Source: Melastoma dodecandrum
Lineage: Eukaryota; Streptophyta; Magnoliopsida; Myrtales; Melastomataceae
NCBI GenBank assembly: GCA_029817715.1
Contig: JARUPY010000398.1
Coordinates: forward strand, 2,604,001 to 2,668,000
Length of the DNA: 64,000 nt
Reading direction: 5' to 3'
Under the pieces are notes generated by a model. The model was not told the origin of the DNA. It saw only the letters and a list, made by a program, of their open reading frames with translations, and ran no database searches. Below, piece after piece: positions 46,361 to 56,063 of this stretch. Position 1 is the stretch's first letter; every line of letters starts with the position of its first letter. A program made the translations under genes and the position numbers.

Positions 46361-48241
46361 ATGACGTCATTTCGTAAAATCCTATTCGCGGGGACGCTGA
46401 TCCCGACCATCGCGCTCACACCGGTCGCCGGCGCGTTCGCGCAGGTGCCCGATCACGAGCGCGCCGGCCCTGGCGGGGCTCACCCCGAGCACGGCATGCA
46501 GCGTGAGCACGGCCCCGGCGGTCCCGGCACTGGCGCCGGAGGCCTCGCCGGCGGCGCAGGCGGCCCTGGTGAGCGTATGAGGGGCGCTGGCGGGCCGGCC
46601 GCAGGAGCCGGCGCATCGCATCACGAAACGGCCCAAGGTGCCCGCGGCGGCGAGCCGGGCGCCGCCGCGCACAGCCCCACCGCGCCGCACGAGCGTGCCG
46701 CCCGCACCCCTACAGCTCGGGAGGCCGCCCCTCGCGACGCGGCGAACGAGGGGACGACGCATCACGCGACGCCGAACGGCGCCGCCGCGACGGCGACCGA
46801 GCGCCACACCGCTCCGAACGCGGCCACCGCACCCTCGCACGGCACGGCGGAACGCGCGGCGCCACGCGATGCCGGGGCGCCGACCGCGCCGACGCACGGA
46901 ACGGCCGAGCGGGCCGCCCCGCAGGACCAGCGCACGCCCGCCAATGCGGCGCGGGACGATCGGCACGCGCTGCCAGGCGTCGCCACACCCGACCGCGGCA
47001 CCGCGACACGCAACACGCCCACCGAGCCGCATCGCAATCAGGCACGGGAGAACCAGAGCCCGCGCAACCAGGATTCGCACACCCGCGACAATGCCGCCCG
47101 CACGGCTCCGGATGCGGCGACGCAGGGCAACGCGCAGCGAAACGCCCCCAACCAGGATCCGCGCAACAACGCCCAGCGCGACAACGCGCCGAACCAGCCG
47201 GGCACGGGCGGAAACCGCGCCTATGGCAACAATGGCGGCGATCGCGGGCGCGGTGGCATCAGCCCGGGCGGCGCGGCGGCGATCGGCGCGGCAGCGGGCT
47301 TCGCCGGCGGCTTTCTGGCTGCGACGGCCGGGGCCCAGCGCCTCGACGACATCCGCCGAGACCGTCGGGAAGTCGTGGAGGACGGCCGCACCTATATCCG
47401 CGAACCGGGCCGCACGATCGTCGAGGACAACGGGCGCAGCTTCGTCGTTCACGACGAGAACGATCGCTTCCGCGAGCTCGGCTACGACGTGCGGCGCGAG
47501 CGGCATGGCAGCGACTATGTCGATGTCGTCGACCGGCCCGGCGGCTATCGCATCCTGACGTATACGGACGCGTCCGGCCGCATGCTGCGCCGGATCCGCC
47601 GCGGTCCGGACGGCCGCGAAGTGGTGCTGATCGACAACGCGTACGATGGCGGCATCCGCCCGTACGACCAGGACGTGGTCGAACTGCCGCCGCCGCCGCT
47701 TCGTATCCCCCGCAACCGCTACATCGTCGATTACGCCGATGCGGACGAAGGGCTGATCTACGACACGCTCGAGGCGCCCCCGCTCGCTCCGCCGCCGCAG
47801 CGCTACACGCTGGATCAGATCCGCTACAGCCCGACGGTGCGCAGCTATGTGCGCTCCGTCGACATCAACACGATCAACTTCGACACCGGCTCCTGGATCG
47901 TGCCGGCCTCGGCGACCGGCAAGCTGCAGGCCCTGGCGACCGCGATCAAGAGGGCGGTCGCCCGCAACCCGAACTCCGTGTTCCTCGTCGAGGGCTACAC
48001 GGACGCGACCGGCAATCCGACGGACAACCTGTCCCTGTCGGACCGACGCGCCCAATCGGTGGCGGCGATCCTCACCAAGGACTTCAACGTGCCGCCGGAA
48101 AACCTGACCACGCAGGGTTATGGGCAGCAGAACCTGAAGGTGAACACGCCAGGGCCGTCGGCCGAGAACCGTCGCGTCGTGGTCCGCAACATCACGCAGT
48201 TGCTGGCATCGAACGACCAGCGCCCGCCGTCCGGCGAATAG
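46361..48241 (+). CDS. OmpA-family protein with long low-complexity N-terminal region
   Basis: A 626-residue exported protein. Signal peptide to about residue 27 (GAFAQVP), then some 260 residues of Ala/Thr/Pro/Arg/Asn/His-rich low-complexity sequence (for example TAERAAPRDAGAPTAPTHG), a Gly/Ala hydrophobic segment (AAAIGAAAGFAGGFLAATAGA), a middle domain, and a C-terminal OmpA-like peptidoglycan-binding domain (about 500-620: VEGYTDATGNPTDNLSLSDRRAQSV, GYGQQNLKV). It probably anchors to peptidoglycan from the outer membrane or periplasm. A terminator follows directly. Confidence 0.85.
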   Translation: MTSFRKILFAGTLIPTIALTPVAGAFAQVPDHERAGPGGAHPEHGMQREHGPGGPGTGAGGLAGGAGGPGERMRGAGGPAAGAGASHHETAQGARGGEPGAAAHSPTAPHERAARTPTAREAAPRDAANEGTTHHATPNGAAATATERHTAPNAATAPSHGTAERAAPRDAGAPTAPTHGTAERAAPQDQRTPANAARDDRHALPGVATPDRGTATRNTPTEPHRNQARENQSPRNQDSHTRDNAARTAPDAATQGNAQRNAPNQDPRNNAQRDNAPNQPGTGGNRAYGNNGGDRGRGGISPGGAAAIGAAAGFAGGFLAATAGAQRLDDIRRDRREVVEDGRTYIREPGRTIVEDNGRSFVVHDENDRFRELGYDVRRERHGSDYVDVVDRPGGYRILTYTDASGRMLRRIRRGPDGREVVLIDNAYDGGIRPYDQDVVELPPPPLRIPRNRYIVDYADADEGLIYDTLEAPPLAPPPQRYTLDQIRYSPTVRSYVRSVDINTINFDTGSWIVPASATGKLQALATAIKRAVARNPNSVFLVEGYTDATGNPTDNLSLSDRRAQSVAAILTKDFNVPPENLTTQGYGQQNLKVNTPGPSAENRRVVVRNITQLLASNDQRPPSGE

Positions 48242-48269
48242 ACATTCTTCCTGTTGCGACAAGGTCGGG

Positions 48270-48298
48270 GGCCGCGCCACGGGCGCGGCCCTTTCGTT
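48270..48298 (+). terminator. Terminator after the OmpA-family gene
   Basis: A 9-bp perfect inverted repeat (GGCCGCGCC / GGCGCGGCC, loop of three) is followed by CTTTCGTTT. It lies 29 bases after the stop codon of the OmpA-family gene. Confidence 0.75.
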
Positions 48299-48320
48299 TG
48301 GGAGGCACCCTTCCGCCCGC

Positions 48321-50189
48321 TCAGATCGCGGCACGCCGGCGCGTTCGGCGGCCGCGGCCAAGCGGCACTTTCGGACGCGACACGCGCTCGTGGTCCGTCT
48401 TGTGCCAATGATAGGGCTGGCGCATCAGATCCAACAGCCCCATCCAGGCGGCAGCGCTGATCGCGAGCAGGTAGAGCGGCAGGAGCGGTAGTGCCCAGGC
48501 CAAGCCCAGGAGCTTGCGGCGGGCGATGCCGACACATGCCGGCCAGAGCGTCGACCCCACGCCGAGCCCGAGAACGCAGAGCGCGAGCGCGGGCTCGGCG
48601 CGCGACGCCGCAACGGACGACGTCGCGAGGTGTGTCCACAGGAGAGCGATCGCATACGGCAGCGCGAGCGGCCCCGTCACCAGGTTCGTCAGCAAGGCGG
48701 CAAGAACGAACGAGCGCCGCGCCCCGAGTTCGCTCAAGGCCTTCGGATCACGCGCAAGGACGACCAGCGTCTGCATCCACCCCTTCATCCATCGACGACG
48801 CTGCTTGAACCACGTGTCCGCTTTATAAGGCGCGTCCTCGAGCGTCGTGGCGGTGAGGCATCGAACCTTGTAGCCGCACCGCGCGAGGCGAAACCCGAGA
48901 TCGGCATCCTCCGTGACATTCCAGGCGTCCCAGCCGCCGACCCCGCGCAGGATCGGCACCCGGAAGTGGTTTGAAGTCCCGCCCAACGCCATCGGCAGGC
49001 CGCAACGGCCGACGCCGACGTTGAAGAGGTCGAAGAGAGCCGCATATTCGATCGCGAAGAGAGCGGGGAGGATGCCCATCGCGCCGTTCGCGATCGCGAG
49101 CCGGGCCTGCAGGCAGCCGATCGTCGGATCGGCGCGCTGGAAGACCGAGGCGGCCCGCCGCAATTGCTGCGGATCCGGCCGGTCCTCCGCATCGTAGACG
49201 GTGAGGAGCGCGCCGCGGGCGAGCGCGAGCCCGACGTTGAGAGCGCGCGGCTTGGTCCGAGGACCGCCGTCGGGAACGACGACGAGGGTGATGAAGGGCG
49301 GCAGGCCCTGCCGTCGGAGCGCCGCGCGCGTTCCCTCATCGTCCGCTTCCGTGAGCATGAGCACTTCGAGCTTGCTGCGCGGGTAATCGAGCGCCTTGAG
49401 TGCGCCGACGAGGTCGGCGGCGATGGCTTCCTCGCGGTAGAGGGGCACGAGGACGGAGTAGAACGGCACGTCCGCATCGCCGATCGACACGGGCACAGAA
49501 TCCGGCGGCCCCGCCCCCGCGGCACCGACGAGCAGCCGAAAGGTCATCGACGCGAGAAAGAGCGTGCCGAGCGTCGCACCGACCATGTGCCAATCGCGAA
49601 GGCCGCCCAGCACCGTCAACGCGAGGACCGCGGCGCCGGCGCAGCCGGTCGTCCGATCGAACTTGCCGCGGGCGGACAAGTGCGGAGCGATGTTCGGCAG
49701 TGCATGAGACGCGACATCTGCGAGCGCCGTCGCTCGTGTCTCGCGCACGATCCGGGCAAGGTGGTCTGGTGTCGTCACCGCGAGATCGCCGAGCGCCCTG
49801 CGCCGATGCTGCCGCGCGCGGAGAAGGTTGCGGAGCGCCGGGCCCGAGGGCGCGGCCAGGAAGGCGCGCTGCTCGGTGGCGGCGAGACGCACGACGCCTT
49901 TCCGGATGGCGGGCGAAGCGAGCGTCGATGCCGAGAGGCGCGGCCAATGTTTCACGAACGGGACATCGAGATGCAGCGCCAGCGTGCGATAGAAGCGCTC
50001 GGCATCCACGAGCCCGTGCGCGATGAGCGCGCGCTCCGCCGATACCTGTTCGCGAGCGGCGAGGACGGCGGCGCGTCGTAGGAGTACGAGAGGGACCTCG
50101 TGTTTCGCGAGAAACGCGATCTCCAGCGGAAGGGCTCCGAGCCGGTCGGGAGCCTCGATGCCCCTTGCAGGCCCGCCGCCAGGATCCAT
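48321..50189 (-). CDS. GT2 glycosyltransferase with N-terminal T2SSE_N/MshEN-like domain
   Basis: A 622-residue membrane glycosyltransferase. The N-terminal 180 residues resemble the T2SSE_N/MshEN fold (ALIAHGLVDAERFYRTLALH, LDVPFV), which binds cyclic di-GMP in some proteins. Then membrane helices, a GT2 core with YDAEDRPDPQQL (DxD-like), TEDADLGFRLARCGY and QRRRWMKGW, and C-terminal helices, as in processive synthases. The start is at MDPGGGPARG (50189). It is convergent with the OmpA gene and lies 287 bases downstream of the double glycosyltransferase gene. Confidence 0.85.
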   Translation of the reverse strand: MDPGGGPARGIEAPDRLGALPLEIAFLAKHEVPLVLLRRAAVLAAREQVSAERALIAHGLVDAERFYRTLALHLDVPFVKHWPRLSASTLASPAIRKGVVRLAATEQRAFLAAPSGPALRNLLRARQHRRRALGDLAVTTPDHLARIVRETRATALADVASHALPNIAPHLSARGKFDRTTGCAGAAVLALTVLGGLRDWHMVGATLGTLFLASMTFRLLVGAAGAGPPDSVPVSIGDADVPFYSVLVPLYREEAIAADLVGALKALDYPRSKLEVLMLTEADDEGTRAALRRQGLPPFITLVVVPDGGPRTKPRALNVGLALARGALLTVYDAEDRPDPQQLRRAASVFQRADPTIGCLQARLAIANGAMGILPALFAIEYAALFDLFNVGVGRCGLPMALGGTSNHFRVPILRGVGGWDAWNVTEDADLGFRLARCGYKVRCLTATTLEDAPYKADTWFKQRRRWMKGWMQTLVVLARDPKALSELGARRSFVLAALLTNLVTGPLALPYAIALLWTHLATSSVAASRAEPALALCVLGLGVGSTLWPACVGIARRKLLGLAWALPLLPLYLLAISAAAWMGLLDLMRQPYHWHKTDHERVSRPKVPLGRGRRTRRRAAI

Positions 50190-50476
50190 AAAATCACTCG
50201 ATACGCTTACGCAATCTCTCAAGATTACCGGCGCCGACCGAAACGTCCACAAACCTTCGGTTGACGCAGCATCGATTGCGAGTTGCACGTCCTACGGCCC
50301 GCGCAATCACGGTTCGGTCGAGCGATCCCGTGGTGAGCTACGCGGCAGGTAAGCCGCTCCGCCGTGCCTCGCCTCGTTGTGAAGCAGACTAACGAAAAAC
50401 GTCGTGACGTTCCCTCCCAACCGGGAGGAAACGAGCGCGCGTCGTCGAGGCGAGCGCCTCGTCCACGTTCGAGCGC
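50190..50476 (-). other. Intergenic region between two glycosyltransferase genes
   Basis: About 287 bases with no convincing frame. It is less GC-rich near the start of the membrane glycosyltransferase gene and should contain its promoter; no clear -35/-10 pair or terminator could be named. Confidence 0.4.
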
Positions 50477-52639
50477 TCAGGCGGCGCTGGAAGCGTTCGT
50501 GCCCGACGGCTGGACGAGCGGCGCCGTCTGGCGCTCCGGCATGCGACCGTAGAGACGCTCGAGGTAGTCGGACACGGATCCTTCCGGAGAACCCGCATCG
50601 AGGATCGCGGGCACACCTTCGGCGCTCTCGATCGCGAGTAGGCGCGCGTTGATATCGCAACCCGTCAGGCCGATGGGCAGCAACGTACCGGCGCCGGACC
50701 CCGCAGCCCGGATGCGGTCGGCCTGCGCCCCGAGGTCGAAGGCGACGGGATGGAGCCCGAGTGCCCACATCTCGGAGAGGACGAAGGAATAGGTTTCGGG
50801 CCAAATCGAGGGAAGAAAACCGACGGTACAGCCGGACTCGGCGAGAAGCGCAGGCAAATCATCCCGCCTGTACGTCCCGCTCTTGCGCAGCTTGCCGCCG
50901 AAGCCGGCGTCCTCGATGGCGGCGGCGCCGAACAGGTGAAAGCAGATCGGCAGGTCACGATCGACGGCGTCCTGCGCGCAAGCCGCGAGTACGTCGATCC
51001 CCTTGTGTCGGTTCAAGCTGCCCAGGACCGCGACGTGGCGGATGCTCGATCGCGGAGTGGTCGTTGCGCCGGCGCTGGGTGATATCGGCACGATCGGGGC
51101 TTCGTGGTGGACGACGACCTCGATCGCGAGGTCCGGGAAGACACGCGCGAAGCGGGCCCTCGCGAACTCCGACGGGGTCACGAGGCGCTCGGCCGCGGAG
51201 AGGCGCGCGGCCCACGCCTGCCGCCACGGGTGGATGCTCGTCGCGGCCAGCGGCGATGGCTGACGGCTCAGACATTGATTGCAGCGCGTCTCGGCGGGAA
51301 CGCCGCAATAGCGGCCTGTATCGTCGAGCAGCGTGATTTGCGGACAGAGCGGCACGTAGTCGTGCAGCGTGATGGTCGTCGGCGCCTCGATGGAATCGAT
51401 GAAGGCGATCGCCTCGCGCGAGAAACCGATGATGGCGTGGATATGCCGGCGTTCGATCCTGAGATGCTCGAACAACGTCCGCAGCGCCGCCAGATCGCCG
51501 ATGCAATCGAAGATGAGGTTCGGCACGTCGTCGAGGAAATGAGCGGTGACGACGAGCCTGCCGATGCCGTCGGGCTTTAAAAAGATCGATCCGTATCCCT
51601 GCGCCGCCAGCAGATCGGCGAGATGATGGGCGTTGACGTGCCTGCCGCCACCGAGAGCATGCAGCACGTGAACGACGAGTCCCTCGAAGCGGGCCGCGGC
51701 CTTGCGGAGACGCAAGCCGTCGACCTGCCGTCGCGCCGCGCGCAATGGGTCCGCCGCGCAAAACGCGCCGATGGCGGGCCAATAGTGCGGATAGCGCATC
51801 GCGAGCGCCTTCTCCGCGAGAACCTGGCGTCGGACCGCCTTGTCGGAAAACGACCGCGAGCCGAGGTGATGCACGTAGGCGTCGACCGCGACCGCATGCG
51901 TGTAGCCGCACACGGCCGCCCGCATGCACCAGTCGCTCTCCTCCCCGTATCCGATTCCGAACAGACCTTCGTCGAGGCCACCGACCTCCTGGATCGCGGC
52001 CTGCGTCAGGAGCATGCAGAAACCGACGGTCACGGGCACCCGCACCGGCTCGAGGTCCGGGCGATTGAAAGCGAAACAGCCGGCGAGCTCGGCGAGGGTC
52101 ACGTCTCGCGGGAGCGTGTTTTCGACGTTCATCGCGGGGTAGGAGAGGATCGTCGCGTTGTTCGTCATCGGCGAGACCGAGGCGATTGTCGGATCGTCGC
52201 GGGCGACGGCCACCATCCGATCGAGCCAACCGTCCGTGACGATGGTGTCGGAATTCAAAAGAACGACATCCCCGCGCGCGGCCAGAAGCCCGCGATTGGC
52301 GGTGTGCACGAAGCCCTTGTTGCTGTCGTTGCGCCAGACGGAGAAGAGACGTTCCTGGTGCGAGGCATCCATGAGCGCGTCGACAATGCCCGCATCCGGA
52401 CTGCGATCGTCGATCGCGACGAGATGCACCGCGACCTCGGTGCGTGCCCTCAAAACGCTGTGGAGGCAGGCGAGCGTCTCCTCGAGAGCTCCGTAGACCG
52501 GCACGACGATCGTCACGGCGTGCGGCTCGACCGACCGCATCGGACGCAGGGCCGTCCAGTCGAGCGGAGCAACTGGCGGCGCGGCCTCGTCGCGTTCGGT
52601 TGGCTTCGCAACCTCTCGCGTGTCGCTCACGCTACTCAT
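50477..52639 (-). CDS. Bifunctional glycosyltransferase: GT2 plus GT4 domains
   Basis: A 720-residue soluble protein with two glycosyltransferase domains. Residues about 40-290 are GT2 (TIVVPVYGALEETLACLHSV, VLLNSDTIVTDGWLDRM, YGEESDWCMRA). Residues about 340-690 are a GT4-type fold (VLGSLNRHKGIDVLAACA, LPSIWPETYSFVLSEMWALG). A Cys group lies between them (RYCGVPAETRCNQCLSR). The ATG overlaps the stop of the upstream GT2 gene by ATGA. Such fusions build short repeats in surface polysaccharides; donor sugars cannot be read, but dTDP-rhamnose genes are in the same cluster. Confidence 0.88.
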   Translation of the reverse strand: MSSVSDTREVAKPTERDEAAPPVAPLDWTALRPMRSVEPHAVTIVVPVYGALEETLACLHSVLRARTEVAVHLVAIDDRSPDAGIVDALMDASHQERLFSVWRNDSNKGFVHTANRGLLAARGDVVLLNSDTIVTDGWLDRMVAVARDDPTIASVSPMTNNATILSYPAMNVENTLPRDVTLAELAGCFAFNRPDLEPVRVPVTVGFCMLLTQAAIQEVGGLDEGLFGIGYGEESDWCMRAAVCGYTHAVAVDAYVHHLGSRSFSDKAVRRQVLAEKALAMRYPHYWPAIGAFCAADPLRAARRQVDGLRLRKAAARFEGLVVHVLHALGGGRHVNAHHLADLLAAQGYGSIFLKPDGIGRLVVTAHFLDDVPNLIFDCIGDLAALRTLFEHLRIERRHIHAIIGFSREAIAFIDSIEAPTTITLHDYVPLCPQITLLDDTGRYCGVPAETRCNQCLSRQPSPLAATSIHPWRQAWAARLSAAERLVTPSEFARARFARVFPDLAIEVVVHHEAPIVPISPSAGATTTPRSSIRHVAVLGSLNRHKGIDVLAACAQDAVDRDLPICFHLFGAAAIEDAGFGGKLRKSGTYRRDDLPALLAESGCTVGFLPSIWPETYSFVLSEMWALGLHPVAFDLGAQADRIRAAGSGAGTLLPIGLTGCDINARLLAIESAEGVPAILDAGSPEGSVSDYLERLYGRMPERQTAPLVQPSGTNASSAA

Positions 52640-54126
52640 GCGGGCGGGAAGGACGGTGCAGCCGGCATGGCTGCGGCTCGGCGCTCGAGCGCCCGCCGAT
52701 TCCACGCGGCGTACCACAGGATCAGACGCTTCGTGCGCAGGGCGAAGGCCGTGTGGATCATGATCGCGGTGCGATAACGGTCGCGCCAATCGATGCCGGC
52801 GCGCAGTGCCGCAAGCAGCCCGAACCGTCGGCAGAGCGCCGCCATTCGGCGCGCCGGTGCGTCGGGCGCGGAACCAACGCGGTGTTCCAGCGCCCGGGCA
52901 AGGATGCGGAAGCGTGAAGCTTCGCCGCAACTCCAGTAGGCGAGATCGGAGAGGAGAGCGCGTACGCGCGCCGGATCGGCGGAACGGCGGAACGGAATCG
53001 AGACGAGCTCGGAGAGGCGCTTCAGGTCCGCGGATACGGCAGCGCCGGGGCTCTGCGGCGGCGTCAGGGCACCAGTGTGGTTCCCCGTGTGCTGGACGTA
53101 GGAGACGAGGCGCTCCGGCACGTCGCGCAGCCCCTTCCGACGCGCGGCGAGCAAGGCGATCCAATGATCGTGGTAGGCGAGGTTCGGCACCGCCGGAAAC
53201 GGGAGCGCCGTCCGCGCGAGATCGCGATCGAACAGCATCGTCATCCCGGTGGAGACGTTGGCGAGCAGCAGCCCGGCGAGGCTGCCGTAGTCGCGGCGCC
53301 GATGGACCCAAAAGGTCGACGACAGGAGGTCGCCGTTCGCGCGGATCACGTCCAGATCGGAAAACACGCACGAGGCGCCCTGCTTCAGCGCGGCCAACCC
53401 GACCTCGAGGCGCTCGCGCCTCCAGACATCGTCCTGGTCGCAGAATGCGCGGGTGCGGCACATCTCCGGTACGGCTGCGAGAGCCCGTTCGAAGTTGCGG
53501 TAGAACCCGAGACTGGTCCGGTTGGCGAGAAGATGAAAGCGCGGATCGTCGCCGATGGCGGTCCGCATCATCGCGACGGAGGCCGGATCGGAGGCATCGT
53601 CCGAGATCACGCAGATCCAGGCCTGCCATGTCTGATCCCGCAGCGACGCGATCTGATCCGCAAAGCGCGCCGGATCCGGCCGATAGGTCGCCATGGCGAT
53701 GCCGACGATGCCCGCGCTCGACGCAGGCGGCGCGGGAAGCGGCCGCACGCGCTGAACCTTCACGAAGCCGAGCCGGAGGTCGCTCTCCCCGCCGTCCGTC
53801 CAGGTGAGGTGCGCCTCGATGCTGGCGAGCCCGTCTTCGAGATCCTCGGCGGCCGGGAAGATCGCCGAGAGGAAGAAGCCGCCGTCGAGGCCCGAGGCGT
53901 AGGTCGGCTCGACGAGGCCGGCCTGCTGCGGCTCGAGAAGTCGCGTCTCGAGGAAGACGGCGGTTGCCGCAAGCCGAACGCCGCGCTGCACGAGCGTCGG
54001 GCGCACCGCGCGCAGGCGCCGCACGGGATCGTGGACCACGCCGCGCAGGCCGACGGCCGCTCCACGCTCGGTCATCACCATGTCCGCGGTCACGCGATCG
54101 AGGCTCACCAGCGGAGAATCGCTCAA
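52636..54126 (-). CDS. GT2 glycosyltransferase (rhamnosyltransferase-like)
   Basis: A 496-residue protein with an N-terminal beta-rich domain of about 170 residues, then a GT2 catalytic domain (IVGIAMATYRPDPARFADQI, SLRDQTWQ, FCDQDDVWRRERLEVG with the DQDD metal motif), as in rhamnan/O-antigen rhamnosyltransferases. The start is uncertain: a TTG at 54126 has AAGGA 5 bases upstream and is preferred to GTG 54108 or ATG 54081. A huge in-frame extension to 56238 is only a shadow of the rfb genes. It ends in an ATGA overlap with the next gene. Confidence 0.82.
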   Translation of the reverse strand: MSDSPLVSLDRVTADMVMTERGAAVGLRGVVHDPVRRLRAVRPTLVQRGVRLAATAVFLETRLLEPQQAGLVEPTYASGLDGGFFLSAIFPAAEDLEDGLASIEAHLTWTDGGESDLRLGFVKVQRVRPLPAPPASSAGIVGIAMATYRPDPARFADQIASLRDQTWQAWICVISDDASDPASVAMMRTAIGDDPRFHLLANRTSLGFYRNFERALAAVPEMCRTRAFCDQDDVWRRERLEVGLAALKQGASCVFSDLDVIRANGDLLSSTFWVHRRRDYGSLAGLLLANVSTGMTMLFDRDLARTALPFPAVPNLAYHDHWIALLAARRKGLRDVPERLVSYVQHTGNHTGALTPPQSPGAAVSADLKRLSELVSIPFRRSADPARVRALLSDLAYWSCGEASRFRILARALEHRVGSAPDAPARRMAALCRRFGLLAALRAGIDWRDRYRTAIMIHTAFALRTKRLILWYAAWNRRALERRAAAMPAAPSFPPA

Positions 54127-54239
54127 GGGGCGTCCTTGTGATGCGTCACGGCCGGCCTCCGGTCGCGATCCCGAGACGACGATATGACCGGCCGTCGCTG
54201 CCGGGCATGGCGGATGGGCAGCCCGACCGCAACCGCCGC

Positions 54240-55166
54240 CTACTCGATTACCGCAGCCGGGCGCTTTTGTGACCACGCCCCCTTGCTCTCGCCGCCGCGT
54301 TCGGCTCGCAGCAGGCTCTCCAGATAGCGACCATATCCCGACTTGCCGTAGCGCTTGGCGCTCTCGGCAAGGCGGCCGGCATCGATGAAGCCGCGCTGGA
54401 AGGCGATCTCCTCCGGGCAGCAGATCTTGAGGCCCTGGCGGCGCTCCAGGATCTCGACGAAGGATCCGGCCTCGAGCAGGCTGTCGTGCGTGCCCGTGTC
54501 GAGCCACGCGTAGCCGCGCCCCATGCGCTCGACGTTCAGCGTGCCCCGCTCGAGATAGACGCGGTTGAGATCGGTGATCTCGAGTTCGCCGCGCGCCGAG
54601 GGCTTCAGCGCCGCGGCGACGTCCACGACCTCGTTGTCGTAGAAGTAGAGACCGGTGACGGCGAGGTCCGACTTCGGATGCGCGGGCTTCTCCTCGATCG
54701 AAAGCGCGCGGCCCGCCTCGTCCACCTCGACCACACCGTAGCGTTCGGGGTCCGACACGACATAGCCGAAGACGGTCGCCCCGCGTGGACGCATGACGGC
54801 CGCGGCGAGCAGCTCCGGCAGGCCATGGCCGAAGAAGATGTTGTCGCCGAGCACGAGCGCGACGCGATCGTCGCCGATGAAGTCGCGCCCGATGATGAAG
54901 GCCTGGGCGAGGCCGTCCGGCGAGGGCTGGACGGCATAGGAGAGATTCACTCCGTAGCTCGACCCATTGCCCAGCAGGCTCTCGAAGAGCGCCCGGTCCT
55001 GCGGCGTTGTGATGACCAGGATGTCGGTGATGCCCGCCAGCATCAGCGTCGACAGCGGATAATAGATCATCGGCTTGTCGTAGACCGGCAGCAGCTGCTT
55101 GGAGACGGCGATGGTGAGCGGGTAGAGCCGCGTGCCCGAGCCGCCGGCGAGGATGATGCCCTTCAT
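54240..55166 (-). CDS. rfbA: Glucose-1-phosphate thymidylyltransferase RfbA
   Basis: First step of dTDP-L-rhamnose synthesis: glucose-1-phosphate plus dTTP to dTDP-glucose. The 308-residue protein starts [18 protein letters not shown], the nucleotidyltransferase signature, and has [29 protein letters not shown] and [26 protein letters not shown] segments (in pieces). Full length. It lies 15 bases after rfbD in the order rfbC-rfbB-rfbD-rfbA. Confidence 0.97.
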   Translation of the reverse strand: MKGIILAGGSGTRLYPLTIAVSKQLLPVYDKPMIYYPLSTLMLAGITDILVITTPQDRALFESLLGNGSSYGVNLSYAVQPSPDGLAQAFIIGRDFIGDDRVALVLGDNIFFGHGLPELLAAAVMRPRGATVFGYVVSDPERYGVVEVDEAGRALSIEEKPAHPKSDLAVTGLYFYDNEVVDVAAALKPSARGELEITDLNRVYLERGTLNVERMGRGYAWLDTGTHDSLLEAGSFVEILERRQGLKICCPEEIAFQRGFIDAGRLAESAKRYGKSGYGRYLESLLRAERGGESKGAWSQKRPAAVIE

Positions 55167-55181
55167 GCGGATGATCTCCTC

Positions 55182-56063
55182 TCAGCGCCCGGCCAGGGCC
55201 GCGACGACCTCGTGCGCGCGCGCCTGCCAGTCCGCGGCGCGGTAACCGAAGGTCGCGACGAACGCCTCGGAGGCGAGTTCGGAATTGGCCGGGCGCCGGG
55301 CCGGGGTCGGATAGTCGGCGGTGGTGATCGCCGCGACGGGCGGACGGCGCCCTGTGATCGGCGCCTGCGCCTCGACGATCGCCTCGGCGAAGGCATGCCA
55401 GGTGGCGGCACCGGTGCCGGCGAAATGGAAGATTCCCTGCGTCTTCGGCTCGCGCGCGAAACGCGCGTCGACGGCGAGGATCGCCTTGGCGATGTCGACG
55501 GTCGCCGTCGGGCAGCCGCGCTGGTCGGCAACGACACGGAGTTCGTCGCGCTCCCGGGCGAGCCGCAGCATCGTCTTCAGGAAGTTTGCGCCATAGGCGC
55601 CGTAGACCCAGGCCGTGCGCAGGATCACGTGGCGGTCCGCCGAGGCGCGCACCGACGCCTCGCCCTCCGCCTTCGTGCGTCCGTAGACGCCGAGCGGCGC
55701 GATCGGGTCGTCCTCGACATAGGCGCCGCGCTTGGTCCCGTCGAAGACGTAGTCCGTCGAGATCTGAACAACCGGCACGCCGCGCCGCGCCGCCGCGGTC
55801 GCGATGGCGCCGGCGGCGTCCGCATTGACCGCATGGGCGAGGGCAGGCTCGCTCTCGGCCTTGTCGACGGCGGTGTAGGCGGCGGCGTTGACGACGAGGC
55901 GGGGCGCCGTCGCTTCCACGGCCGCCTCGACCGCGGCGGCGTCGCGGACATCGACGTCCGCCCGCGTCAGGCCGACGAGGGGCACCTCGCGCGCTGCGGC
56001 CAGCGCCACGAGCTCCTGCCCGACCTGTCCGCCTGCGCCGAAGACCAGCAGCGGGCCGATCAA
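55182..56063 (-). CDS. rfbD: dTDP-4-dehydrorhamnose reductase RfbD
   Basis: Last step of dTDP-L-rhamnose synthesis, reducing the 4-keto group with NAD(P)H. The 293-residue protein has [10 protein letters not shown] for cofactor binding, [20 protein letters not shown] and the catalytic YGRTK. The start is a TTG at 56063 that overlaps the rfbB stop (TTGA); no ATG fits, since the Rossmann motif begins at residue 7. Low start strength may set its level relative to RfbB. Confidence 0.95.
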   Translation of the reverse strand: MIGPLLVFGAGGQVGQELVALAAAREVPLVGLTRADVDVRDAAAVEAAVEATAPRLVVNAAAYTAVDKAESEPALAHAVNADAAGAIATAAARRGVPVVQISTDYVFDGTKRGAYVEDDPIAPLGVYGRTKAEGEASVRASADRHVILRTAWVYGAYGANFLKTMLRLARERDELRVVADQRGCPTATVDIAKAILAVDARFAREPKTQGIFHFAGTGAATWHAFAEAIVEAQAPITGRRPPVAAITTADYPTPARRPANSELASEAFVATFGYRAADWQARAHEVVAALAGR

